DNA of 5,140 nt. Source: JALZAH01 sp051000755 (GTDB taxonomy: Bacteria; Actinomycetota; Acidimicrobiia; Acidimicrobiales; Palsa-688). This document shows, in pieces, positions 1 through 5,140 of the stretch. The DNA is taken from positions 1 through 5,140 of the forward strand of contig JBPCNZ010000150.1 in the NCBI GenBank assembly GCA_051000755.1, given 5' to 3'. The position numbers and the translations under genes were made by a program. The notes below the pieces were generated by a model that saw only the letters and a list, made by a program, of their open reading frames with translations, was not told the DNA's origin and searched no databases. The number at the start of each line of letters is the position of its first letter. Within the stretch, counting starts at the first letter, position 1.

Positions 1-1
1 C

Positions 2-94
2 TCCAAGCTCATGCGCTACATCGCCTCCTACAACGAGACCGCCAACCCCTTCGCCTGGACCTATTCAGGACAGCCGCTCAAGGTGGCCGCCTGA
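2..94 (+). CDS. IS630-family transposase, C-terminal fragment (5' end outside window)
   Basis: The first 30 codons of the window read in frame to a TGA at 92-94 and contain the segment YNETANPFAWTYSGQPLKV. This resembles the extreme C-terminus of IS630-family DDE transposases, where a 'YN..A.PF.WTY.G.PL' pattern closes the protein after the catalytic domain. Such enzymes cut and join insertion sequence ends at TA targets. The DDE residues and the left end of the element lie outside the window, so I cannot say whether the gene is intact. The frame is open to the first base, consistent with a longer gene running in from the left. The family call rests on a short motif from memory; the alternative is another member of the wider IS630/Tc1 superfamily. 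Confidence 0.8.
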   Translation, partial: SKLMRYIASYNETANPFAWTYSGQPLKVAA

Positions 95-123
95 ACGCGC
101 GCGGAACTGACGCGCGAGAGCAC
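95..123. mobile_element. Probable right end of the IS630-type element
   Basis: The bases after the transposase stop carry a near-duplicated GC-rich motif (TGAACGCGCG at 92-101, TGACGCGCG at 109-117) and then reach CTAG at 123-126. IS630 elements end close to the transposase stop and insert into TA, often within CTAG, so a junction at 123/124 is plausible. The matching left inverted repeat is outside the window, so the exact boundary is inferred, not seen. Confidence 0.35.
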
Positions 124-218
124 TAGCGCAATGGTCGGAGGAGCACCCACGGCTCGGCCGCCTCTTGCCTGCTGGGCCTGCCGGGCCGCCCCGGTCCGGC
201 CGACCGTCGGCTCTCGCC

Positions 219-235
219 GGCGCCGCACCGGCGCC
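219..235. repeat. GC-rich hairpin upstream of the RNase HI gene
   Basis: GGCGCCG (219-225) and CGGCGCC (229-235) form a perfect 7-bp inverted repeat around a 3-base loop. A second, weaker one (CGGTC 192-196 / GACCG 202-206) lies just upstream. They sit in the 186-bp gap between the transposase and the RNase HI start. There is no T-run, so a terminator role is unsupported; chance in GC-rich DNA is possible. Confidence 0.35.
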
Positions 236-280
236 CCCTCGCATCTCGCCCCTCGCCTCGGGCCTTGCCATGCTGTGGGC

Positions 281-1297
281 ATGAGCCGGGACGAGACCAC
301 CGTGTATACCGACGGGGCCTGCTCGGGGAATCCGGGCCCCGGCGGGTGGGCATGGGCGGTGCCCGCCGGGGCGTTTCGCAGCGGGACCGAGGCCAGGACC
401 ACCAATCAGCGGATGGAGCTGCACGCCGTCCTCGACGCCGTCGGCTACTTCCCGGGACCCCTGGAGGTGGTCAGCGACTCCACCTACGTCGTCAATTGCT
501 TCCGGGACCGGTGGTGGGAGGGCTGGTTGCGGCGGGGGTGGACCAACTCCCAGAAGAAGCCGGTGGCCAACCGTGACCTCTGGGAGCCGTTGGTCGATGC
601 CTACCGGGCTGATCCCAACCGCATCCGGTTCCGCTGGGTCAAAGGTCACGGCAGCGACCCCATGAACGACCTTGTCGACCGGCTGGCGGTCGAGGCGGCC
701 AGGACTCAGGAGGGCAGGGAGGGCGATGGGCCACCCACCAACCTCGGCCCGGCCGACTCCCCCGGACCGGGCGCGACCGCCACCGACGCCCGAGTTCCGG
801 CGGGTCACCGCATCGTGGTGGCCGGGCTTCGCCCGCCTGCCCTCGGCGGCTACGGGGAGACCCCTATGGCCGTCTCGGTGCGCAAGCAGCTGGCCGACAT
901 CCTCGCCGCCAAGTCTCAGCTTCACCCCGACCTCGTCGTCGTGAGCGGTCTCGGTCTGGGAGCCGAGCAACTCGGGGCCGAGGCGGCCGCGGAGCTGGGG
1001 GTTCCCTATGCCGCCGCCCTCGCCTTTCCCGACCAGGACGCCACCTGGCCCGCGCCGAGCAAGGTCCACTTCTCCCAGCTGCTTCAGGGGGCGGTGACGA
1101 CGGTGGTGCTGCAGGGTCGGCCGCCGACGGGGCGCCAGGCCGCCGGTGGGGCCCTGGCCCGGCGCGACGCCTGGCTGGCCCGCAACGCGGCGGAGGCCAT
1201 CGTGGTGTGGGACCACTGCGACAGCGTCGTCGGGCGCCAGGTCCGCTCCCTCCAGGACCATCTGGGCGAGGAGGAGGTCTGGATCATCGAGCCGTAG
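281..1297 (+). CDS. rnhA: Ribonuclease HI fused to a YpsA/DUF1273-like SLOG domain
   Basis: This is a 338-residue protein. Residues 5-142 form a complete RNase HI: TDGACSGNPGPGG at 10-22, the acidic residues D11, E46 (in NQRMEL), D66 (in SDSTYV) and D133 (ND..D), and H123 in VKGHG. RNase HI cleaves the RNA strand of RNA:DNA hybrids using Mg2+, at R-loops and primers. Family members of this type are usually about 150 residues, so this one is more than twice as long. After a Gly/Pro linker (about 143-175), residues 176-338 resemble the SLOG Rossmann fold of YpsA/DUF1273: VVAGLRPPALG near 179, VVVSGLGLGAEQLGAEAA near 219, a FPDQDATW segment near 249, RRDAWLARN at 294 and IVVWD at 307. SLOG domains are thought to bind nucleotides or nucleotide-derived ligands. 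The ATG at 281 was chosen because the catalytic D then sits at residue 11, as in E. coli (D10). The frame is open back to 131, but those 50 residues have no RNase HI similarity. No clear ribosome binding site is visible. The gene ends 20 bp from the convergent MurJ gene. Confidence 0.9.
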   Translation: MSRDETTVYTDGACSGNPGPGGWAWAVPAGAFRSGTEARTTNQRMELHAVLDAVGYFPGPLEVVSDSTYVVNCFRDRWWEGWLRRGWTNSQKKPVANRDLWEPLVDAYRADPNRIRFRWVKGHGSDPMNDLVDRLAVEAARTQEGREGDGPPTNLGPADSPGPGATATDARVPAGHRIVVAGLRPPALGGYGETPMAVSVRKQLADILAAKSQLHPDLVVVSGLGLGAEQLGAEAAAELGVPYAAALAFPDQDATWPAPSKVHFSQLLQGAVTTVVLQGRPPTGRQAAGGALARRDAWLARNAAEAIVVWDHCDSVVGRQVRSLQDHLGEEEVWIIEP

Positions 1298-1317
1298 ATC
1301 CGGGCGGGATGGTCGGT

Positions 1318-3438
1318 TCAGCGTCGGGCCAGGCGCCGCCCGAGCCTGAGCACCGGCTGGATCTCCTCGATGCCGAGAGCCCGGGCTCCGAGTAAGTACA
1401 CGCCGGAGCCGGCTCCGATCTCGACGATCAGGCGGCCGAGCAGACCGAGGGTGCCCCCGCCGCTCGGCAGGACGGAGCGGAGCACGGTCAGGACGACGCC
1501 CATGACGGCGGAGACGACGGCGATGCGCCACAGGGCCCGCACCGTGAGGGAGCCTCCGAGGGAACCGACCCGGCGGCGCAGGCCGACCGCAGCCACCACG
1601 GCGACGACCGAGTAGGGGATGGACCAGGCCAGGGCCAGACCTTGCACTCCCCAGGCGTGGTAGGCGGGATAGGTCGCCACCAGGCTGAGGAGGTTCTCGA
1701 GGGCGTACATCTTGAACATGGTCCTGGTGTCCTGCATGGCCTGATAGCCCCGCATGAGGAGCACGAAGGCGCTGAAGCCCGGCAGCCCGACCACGAAGCC
1801 GATGAGGGTCGCGCCCAGGACCTTGGCCCCGGCGGCGTGAACCTGACCGTGCTGGACGGCCAGGTTGATCAGGGGTTGGGCCAGCAGTGCGTACCCGACG
1901 GCCGCCGGCAGCAGGAACGCCAGGGTTACCCGCAAGCCACCGATCATCCGTTTGGCGAAGCCCAACCGGTCCCGCCTGGTCCATTTCTCGGCCAGGTCGG
2001 GGGTCAGCGCCGATGCGACGGAGACGGTGAAGAGGGCATAGGGCAGCTGGAAGAACTGGTAAGCGTTCTGATAGGCGGTGGCGTCCCCGGTTCGCTTTCC
2101 GGCGAAGACGAGGATGACGTTGAGCGAGACCTGGTTGGCGATGACGACCCCGAGGAGCCAGCCGGAGAGGCCGATGACCTGGCGCACCGCCGGATGGCGC
2201 AGGTCCCACACGGGGCGGAGGCGGACACCCGAGCGGATCATGGCCGGGACCTGGACGAGCAGCTGCACCACGTAGCCGAGCGTGGTGCCTATGCCGAGCA
2301 CGGCGATGGCCCGATGATCACCCCGGAACACGCTCACGTCGGTGCTGTGGGCGACCAGGTCGGTCGCCCCGATGGCGATGATGGCGATGACGTTGTTGAT
2401 CACGGGCGATAAGGCGGCCGTGGCGAACTGGCGCCGGGCGTTCAACAGAGCCGTGCTGACGACGATCGCTCCCAGGAAGAACACCTGCGGGGCGAACAAG
2501 TGGAGCAGTGACGTCCCGACCGCCCGTTCGTCGTTGGCCCCCGCAGCATGACCCTTCAGGGAAAGGTAGAAGCGGATGATGACGGGCGCGGCCACGACCA
2601 GCAGCACGGTGATCACGGCCAGAGCGGCGGCGATGGTCGTGAGGATGGCCGAGATAGCGCGGTCGCCCTCGTTGTGGTCCTTGTTCCGCAGCTGCTCGAC
2701 GAAGACCGGCACCAGGCTGGCGGAGAGGATGCCGCCGAGCAGCAGGTCGTAGACGATGTTGGGGATGGCGTTGGCGTAGTTGTAGGCGTCATCGACGCCG
2801 CTCACGCCGAGGACAGCGAGGACGGCGATGACCCGGGCGAAACCGGTGAGCCGGGAGAGGAGCGTCCCCGCAGCCATGATGGCGCTGTTGCGACCGAGCG
2901 ACGCTGCCTGGGAGGGCATGGCCGCTCGACTGGAGGGGGGTGCGACCCGGCTCGGTTGGGGTCCCCGCTGCTGGCCACTCTGCGGGTGACGGACCGGTCC
3001 TGACGGGGCGGGCGGCGCTGAGGGCCGGCGGGGCCGCCCGTCCGGCGCCGGCGTATCCGGGGGCTGGGGCCGCGGGCCCGGTTGACGGGTCCGGCTCTGC
3101 GGTTTTCCGTCCGGAGTCGCCGGCCTCCTCGGTGGGCCTTCCGGCGGACCCTGAGTCCGGCCCGGGTGCACGGGGGAACGCGGCTGGCCGGGGTAGATCG
3201 GCGGTGGGGGACGGCGCGGTCGGGCTTGGGGAGCATCCGGGGTGGGGGCCTCCGGCGGGGGACTGGATTTGGGCTCGCGAGGCCTCGGTGCCGGAGCCTG
3301 GGGCGCCCGGGCCCGGGGCAGCGGTGACCCTTCGCCGCCAGGCTCAGCCAATCGTTGGCGCTCATCTTCATCGATCCGGATGGGCCGGAGCAGACCACCG
3401 GTGAGGTCCTGGTCGAACAGCTCACCGGGCTGGCTCAT
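1318..3438 (-). CDS. murJ: MurJ/MviN lipid II flippase with proline-rich N-terminal extension
   Basis: This 706-residue membrane protein belongs to the MurJ (MviN) family of the MOP transporter superfamily, which flips lipid II across the cytoplasmic membrane for peptidoglycan synthesis. Residues about 180-695 form the core, in which I count about 14 hydrophobic segments. LLSRLTGFAR (193-202) supplies arginines R196 and R202, and VDDAYNYANAIPNIVYDLLLG (215-235) matches the family's D-A-(F/Y)...PN segment, with D217 at the position of E. coli D39. A later segment near 451-483, with QLPYALFTVSVASALTPDLAE, is also typical. Residues about 36-172 are extremely rich in P, R, G, S and Q, without hydrophobic stretches, and should be cytoplasmic and disordered. 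The protein stops soon after the last membrane segment, so it lacks the C-terminal pseudokinase region of mycobacterial MviN (Rv3910). ATG at 3438 follows a possible promoter. The frame is open to 3972 but would run antisense through the reductase. ATG codons at residue 174 or 188 would give a core-only protein. Confidence 0.92.
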   Translation of the reverse strand: MSQPGELFDQDLTGGLLRPIRIDEDERQRLAEPGGEGSPLPRARAPQAPAPRPREPKSSPPPEAPTPDAPQARPRRPPPPIYPGQPRSPVHPGRTQGPPEGPPRRPATPDGKPQSRTRQPGPRPQPPDTPAPDGRPRRPSAPPAPSGPVRHPQSGQQRGPQPSRVAPPSSRAAMPSQAASLGRNSAIMAAGTLLSRLTGFARVIAVLAVLGVSGVDDAYNYANAIPNIVYDLLLGGILSASLVPVFVEQLRNKDHNEGDRAISAILTTIAAALAVITVLLVVAAPVIIRFYLSLKGHAAGANDERAVGTSLLHLFAPQVFFLGAIVVSTALLNARRQFATAALSPVINNVIAIIAIGATDLVAHSTDVSVFRGDHRAIAVLGIGTTLGYVVQLLVQVPAMIRSGVRLRPVWDLRHPAVRQVIGLSGWLLGVVIANQVSLNVILVFAGKRTGDATAYQNAYQFFQLPYALFTVSVASALTPDLAEKWTRRDRLGFAKRMIGGLRVTLAFLLPAAVGYALLAQPLINLAVQHGQVHAAGAKVLGATLIGFVVGLPGFSAFVLLMRGYQAMQDTRTMFKMYALENLLSLVATYPAYHAWGVQGLALAWSIPYSVVAVVAAVGLRRRVGSLGGSLTVRALWRIAVVSAVMGVVLTVLRSVLPSGGGTLGLLGRLIVEIGAGSGVYLLGARALGIEEIQPVLRLGRRLARR

Positions 3439-3444
3439 CCCGCC

Positions 3445-3473
3445 ATGGTCGTCGAGGGGGCGCGCTGAGTCCA
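3445..3473 (-). promoter_or_regulatory. Possible sigma70-type promoter of murJ
   Basis: On the minus strand, TGGACT (3473-3468) and GACCAT (3450-3445) are separated by exactly 17 bp. They match TTGACA at 4 of 6 positions and TATAAT at 3 of 6. GACCAT ends 6 bases before the murJ ATG at 3438, so the transcript would begin at or next to the start codon and be leaderless. No separate Shine-Dalgarno sequence is seen; the adjoining GGCGGG is too close to the ATG. The match is partial, so this is tentative. Confidence 0.35.
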
Positions 3474-3515
3474 GTACCGGGGCCCGCCCGCCCCGAGAGT
3501 GCCGCGGGGGCGGCG

Positions 3516-3521
3516 TATCGT
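3516..3521 (+). promoter_or_regulatory. -10 element of the aldo/keto reductase gene (leaderless start)
   Basis: TATCGT fits the TANNNT -10 pattern and lies 7 bases upstream of the ATG at 3529. In actinobacteria this spacing is the usual one for transcripts that start on the A of the start codon. No Shine-Dalgarno sequence lies in the 3521-3528 interval and no good -35 is visible around 3493-3498. It supports the choice of 3529 over the in-frame GTG at 3499. Confidence 0.5.
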
Positions 3522-3528
3522 GGCGCTC

Positions 3529-4494
3529 ATGCGTTACGTCGAGGTGGGTGGGACGAGACTGTCGGTCATCGGGCTCGGCACCTGGCAGTTCGGCTCCCGG
3601 GAGTGGGGTTACGGCCGCGATTACGCGTCTGGTGAAGCCGGGGCCATCACCAACCGCGCCCTGGATCTGGGCATCAACCTCATCGACACCGCCGAGCTCT
3701 ACGGCTTCGGCCAGTCCGAGCGCATCGTCGGCCGGGCCCTTGCGAACCGGCGCCACGAGGCCTTCGTGGCCACCAAGATCGCCCCGTTCGTACCCTTCGA
3801 CCCGGTCATCGGCCGGCGAGCTCGGGGCAGCGCCCGCCGCCTCGGCATCGACCGCATCGACTTGTACCAGGTGCACTGGCCCAACCCGCTGTTCCCCGCC
3901 GCCCCGATGTTCCACGCCCTCGGCCGCCTTCGCCGGCAGGGGCTGTTCGCCCACGTCGGGATCAGCAACCACTCGCTGACCGGCTGGCGCCAGGCGGAGA
4001 GGGACTTCGCCGGTCCGGTCCTGTCCAACCAGGTCAGCTACAGCCTCGCCGTGCGCTCACCCGAGACCGACCTGCTCGGCTGGGCCCAGGCCAACGATCG
4101 TCTCATCATCGCCTACAGCCCCCTGGCCCAGGGCCTGCTCTCCGGCCGCTACTCAGCGTCAAACCCGCCTGGCGGCGTGCGGGCCACCAACGCCCTGTTC
4201 CTCCCCGAGAACCTGGAACGGGCCGCAGGCCTGCTCGGCTCCCTGCGATCCATCGCCGCCGCCCACGACGCCTCACCGTCCCAGGTGGCGTTGGCCTGGT
4301 TGGTCCGCCGGCCGAACGTGGTGGTCATACCCGGGGCGTCGAGCGTGGTCCAGCTCGAATCGAATGCCGCGGCCGCCGATCTGGATCTGACCGATGAGGA
4401 GGACCGGGAGCTCACTGGGGCCAGTGATGCGTTCCGGCCCCGAACCGGCCCCTCGGCCGTCCCGAACCTGGTCAAGGCTCGCCTCCATCTCTGA
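3529..4494 (+). CDS. Aldo/keto reductase
   Basis: This 321-residue protein is a full-length member of the aldo/keto reductase superfamily, NAD(P)H-dependent cytosolic TIM-barrel enzymes that interconvert carbonyls and alcohols. The N-terminal strand MRYVEVGGTRLSVIGLGTWQ is typical. The catalytic tetrad is complete: D53 and Y58 (in IDTAELYGFGQSE), K83 (ATKIAP) and H116 (LYQVHWPN). Cofactor-binding segments are also present: GISNHS near 154, SNQVSYSL near 165, AYSPLAQGLLSGRY near 190 and VVIPGASSVVQLESN near 265. The pattern is closest to the group often annotated as 'general stress protein 69/YhdN-like' or perakine-reductase-like AKRs, but the substrate cannot be read from the sequence. ATG at 3529 is preferred because of the -10 element 7 bases upstream and because the protein then begins with the family's first strand. 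The gene is divergent from murJ across 90 bp and convergent with the cupin gene across 315 bp, so I infer no operon partner. Confidence 0.93.
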   Translation: MRYVEVGGTRLSVIGLGTWQFGSREWGYGRDYASGEAGAITNRALDLGINLIDTAELYGFGQSERIVGRALANRRHEAFVATKIAPFVPFDPVIGRRARGSARRLGIDRIDLYQVHWPNPLFPAAPMFHALGRLRRQGLFAHVGISNHSLTGWRQAERDFAGPVLSNQVSYSLAVRSPETDLLGWAQANDRLIIAYSPLAQGLLSGRYSASNPPGGVRATNALFLPENLERAAGLLGSLRSIAAAHDASPSQVALAWLVRRPNVVVIPGASSVVQLESNAAAADLDLTDEEDRELTGASDAFRPRTGPSAVPNLVKARLHL

Positions 4495-4525
4495 GGGCGG
4501 CTCCCACGGCGGACGGTCGGGGCCG

Positions 4526-4540
4526 CCCGGGCCGCCCGGG
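4526..4540. terminator. Possible GC-rich hairpin downstream of the reductase
   Basis: Two CCCGGG hexamers (4526-4531 and 4535-4540) flank a 3-base CCG loop and can pair perfectly. They lie within a tandem GGCCGCCCG repeat (4521-4529, 4530-4538), 31 bases after the reductase stop. There is no T-run, so any termination would be of the T-less actinobacterial kind. This is suggestive only. Confidence 0.3.
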
Positions 4541-4605
4541 CCGTGTTGGGAAGGCGAAGGCTCCCCGGAAGCCCCCGACGTGAACCGTTTGTACCGGTTT
4601 TCGCT

Positions 4606-4618
4606 CGGTTGCGAACCG
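4606..4618. repeat. Side hairpin in the left half of the palindrome
   Basis: CGGTT (4606-4610) and AACCG (4614-4618) pair around a GCG loop; T4605-A4619 adds one more pair. It competes with the inner stem, because AACCG 4614-4618 is part of the second GAACCG unit. Confidence 0.5.
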
Positions 4619-4647
4619 AAAGTACTGCCAGACAGTACATACGGTTC
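4613..4647. repeat. Inner hairpin of the palindrome
   Basis: GAACCG-AAA-GTACTG (4613-4627) faces CAGTAC-ATA-CGGTTC (4633-4647) across a 5-base CCAGA loop. Thirteen of 15 positions pair; the two mismatches lie in the N3 spacer. The GTACTG/CAGTAC end stem is perfect. Confidence 0.75.
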
Positions 4648-4648
4648 T

Positions 4649-4664
4649 CGGTGCTCAGGCACCG
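4649..4664. repeat. Side hairpin in the right half of the palindrome
   Basis: CGGTGC (4649-4654) and GCACCG (4659-4664) form a perfect 6-bp stem with a TCAG loop. It occupies the position matching the left-half side hairpin at 4606-4618 but with a different sequence. Its right side overlaps the outer 25-bp arm, so the two structures are alternatives. Confidence 0.5.
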
Positions 4665-4688
4665 GTACAAACGGTTCACGTCGGGACC

Positions 4689-4709
4689 GAGTGGCCACGG
4701 AGTGGCCAC
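4689..4709. repeat. Direct repeat pair GAGTGGCCAC
   Basis: GAGTGGCCAC occurs at 4689-4698 and 4700-4709, one helical turn (11 bp) apart. Each copy contains the 8-bp palindrome GTGGCCAC, and the second extends to AGTGGCCACT. A tandem operator for a dimeric regulator is possible, but no gene start is nearby. Confidence 0.5.
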
Positions 4710-4712
4710 TGC

Positions 4713-4745
4713 GTGGGGAACGGGGACCCGGGTGGGGACCGGGGA
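4713..4745. repeat. Direct repeat pair GTGGGGAMCGGGGA
   Basis: GTGGGGAACGGGGA (4713-4726) and GTGGGGACCGGGGA (4732-4745) differ at one of 14 positions and are 19 bp apart. The G4 tracts (four or more, spaced within 30 bases) could in principle form a G-quadruplex on the plus strand, or may reflect simple slippage in GC-rich DNA. Confidence 0.45.
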
Positions 4746-4809
4746 TTCGCGGCGGAGGAGCGGTGGCGCCCGACAGGGAGGACGCGGGGCGGCGCGCGGC
4801 GCAGACGCC

Positions 4810-5118
4810 TCAGGCGCCGGGCCCCGGCCGGTGCTCGGAACCCTCGCCGAAGGTGATGGTGAGCAGCCGACTGTCCTGAGAGGCCTCCAAGCGGTGCCAC
4901 ACGCCAGCGGGGATGACACAGACCTGACCGGCTTCGAAGTCCACCCGGTGGTCCCCGTCGTCGCCCTCGAGAACCGCGGTCATCACCCCCGCCATGCAGA
5001 GATGGACCTCATCACCACGGGGATGGACCTCGCTGTGGGCGGCGGAGGGCAACCCCGGATCGGCAGAAAACAAAGAAGCAATCATCAGCCACCCCGGTGG
5101 TGGTAGCTGCCCACTCAT
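4810..5118 (-). CDS. Small cupin-domain protein (5' end uncertain, may extend past window)
   Basis: From ATG at 5118 this encodes 102 residues with a single cupin beta-barrel. Motif 1 is seen as E30-V-H32-P-R-G-D-E37...G44 and motif 2 as G64-X5-P70-A-G72-X2-H75, both with the family spacing. The likely metal ligands are H32, E37 and H75; the first His of the usual HXH pair is replaced by E30, although H28 is nearby. Cupins of this size are metal-binding enzymes (isomerases, dioxygenases) or sugar and ligand sensors; the activity is not readable. The start is doubtful: the frame remains open to base 5139 with the residues DQFWPNA preceding M1, there is no Shine-Dalgarno sequence, and another Met lies at residue 12. 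The true start may be outside the window. The C-terminus (about 90-102) is Gly/Pro-rich. The gene converges with the reductase. Confidence 0.8.
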   Translation of the reverse strand: MSGQLPPPGWLMIASLFSADPGLPSAAHSEVHPRGDEVHLCMAGVMTAVLEGDDGDHRVDFEAGQVCVIPAGVWHRLEASQDSRLLTITFGEGSEHRPGPGA

Positions 5119-5140
5119 GGCATTGGGCCAGAACTGATCA

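Larger units (their letters stand above)
4574..4685. repeat. 112-bp nested inverted repeat built of four GAACCG-N3-GTAC-YG units
   Basis: Bases 4574-4598 and 4661-4685 are a perfect 25-bp inverted repeat, enclosing 62 bases. Inside it lies a second inverted repeat (4613-4627 / 4633-4647). Reading each arm outward to inward, the unit GAACCG-N3-GTAC-YG occurs four times: plus strand 4582-4596 and 4613-4627, minus strand 4647-4633 and 4677-4663. The two half-elements are 54 and 53 bases and identical over the outer 25, similar over the inner 15, and different in the 14/13-base middle. By hand count it is about 57% GC, below its surroundings. Either strand of DNA, or a transcript from either side, could fold into a long hairpin or a branched structure. 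No flanking target duplication or protein-coding content was found. It could be a small palindromic mobile repeat, a binding platform for a dimeric protein, or a two-way transcription barrier; I do not recognise a named family. Confidence 0.85.
4495..4809. other. 315-bp gap between convergent genes, with palindromes and short repeats
   Basis: No convincing gene lies here. The frames that cross it on either strand are repeat-rich and read antisense into the cupin or reductase genes. From left to right it holds a GC-rich hairpin (4526-4540), a 112-bp nested inverted repeat (4574-4685), a pair of 10-bp direct repeats (4689-4709), a pair of 14-bp direct repeats (4713-4745), and a purine-biased GC-rich stretch to the cupin stop in which I see nothing definite. 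Because both flanking genes end here, terminators are expected, but none has a T-run. Confidence 0.7.

Noticed and set aside
137..143. GGAGGAG resembling a Shine-Dalgarno sequence
   Set aside because: No start codon follows at a useful distance on the plus strand.
131..280. 50-codon in-frame extension of the RNase HI gene
   Set aside because: The encoded residues have no family similarity, and the ATG at 281 places the catalytic Asp at residue 11, as in known RNase HI.
65..2209. 714-codon open frame on the minus strand
   Set aside because: It runs antisense through the RNase HI gene and shares strand but not frame with murJ; the product is low-complexity Arg/Gly/Pro with no recognisable domain, as expected for shadow frames in GC-rich DNA.
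1642..2412. 256-codon plus-strand frame
   Set aside because: It is antisense to the murJ membrane core, whose hydrophobic pattern and motifs are clear; the product is His/Glu/Gly-rich with no domain.
3439..3972. Upstream extension of murJ to 3972
   Set aside because: It would lie antisense to the reductase gene and shows no MurJ or other domain features; the ATG at 3438 leaves a normal divergent promoter gap.
4574..4685. Integron attC site
   Set aside because: Size and imperfect-palindrome look are similar, but I found no GTTRRRY / RYYYAAC core pair at the ends.
4574..4685. CRISPR array or tRNA
   Set aside because: The repeats are inverted pairs rather than regularly spaced direct repeats, and there is no acceptor, anticodon or TPsiC pattern.
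4543..5106. 187-codon plus-strand frame
   Set aside because: It crosses the palindrome and direct repeats and reads antisense through the cupin motifs; there is no recognisable domain.

Overview
The window is very GC-rich (roughly 70% outside one AT-richer island) with compact genes, GC-rich codon use and starts that lack clear Shine-Dalgarno sequences. A MurJ with a long proline-rich N-terminus fits a Gram-positive, high-GC bacterium. I infer an Actinomycetota chromosome, possibly an uncultured or less-studied lineage, but no sequence here proves the taxon.

Layout from left to right: (1) 2-94, the last 30 codons of an IS630-type transposase, followed by a probable element end near a CTAG at 123-126. 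(2) 95-280, a GC-rich intergenic stretch. (3) 281-1297 (+), a two-domain protein joining a complete RNase HI to a YpsA/DUF1273-like SLOG (Rossmann) domain. (4) 1318-3438 (-), a MurJ/MviN lipid II flippase with a cytoplasmic proline-rich extension of about 175 residues; its 3' end lies 20 bp from the end of the RNase HI gene. (5) 3439-3528, a 90-bp divergent promoter region. (6) 3529-4494 (+), an aldo/keto reductase with an intact catalytic tetrad and an apparently leaderless start. (7) 4495-4809, a 315-bp gap between convergent genes, containing a 112-bp nested palindrome and several short GC-rich direct repeats. (8) 4810-5118 or beyond (-), a small cupin whose reading frame stays open to the window edge.

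These genes do not form an evident pathway or operon: strands alternate and each gene seems to have its own transcription start. MurJ (peptidoglycan precursor export) and RNase HI (removal of RNA from RNA:DNA hybrids) are housekeeping functions; the reductase and cupin look like small-molecule enzymes of unknown substrate. The two items most worth following up are the nested palindrome at 4574-4685, built from four copies of a GAACCG-N3-GTAC-YG unit, and the RNase HI-SLOG fusion. I did not find convincing evidence of a multi-gene defence or mobile system beyond the transposase fragment.
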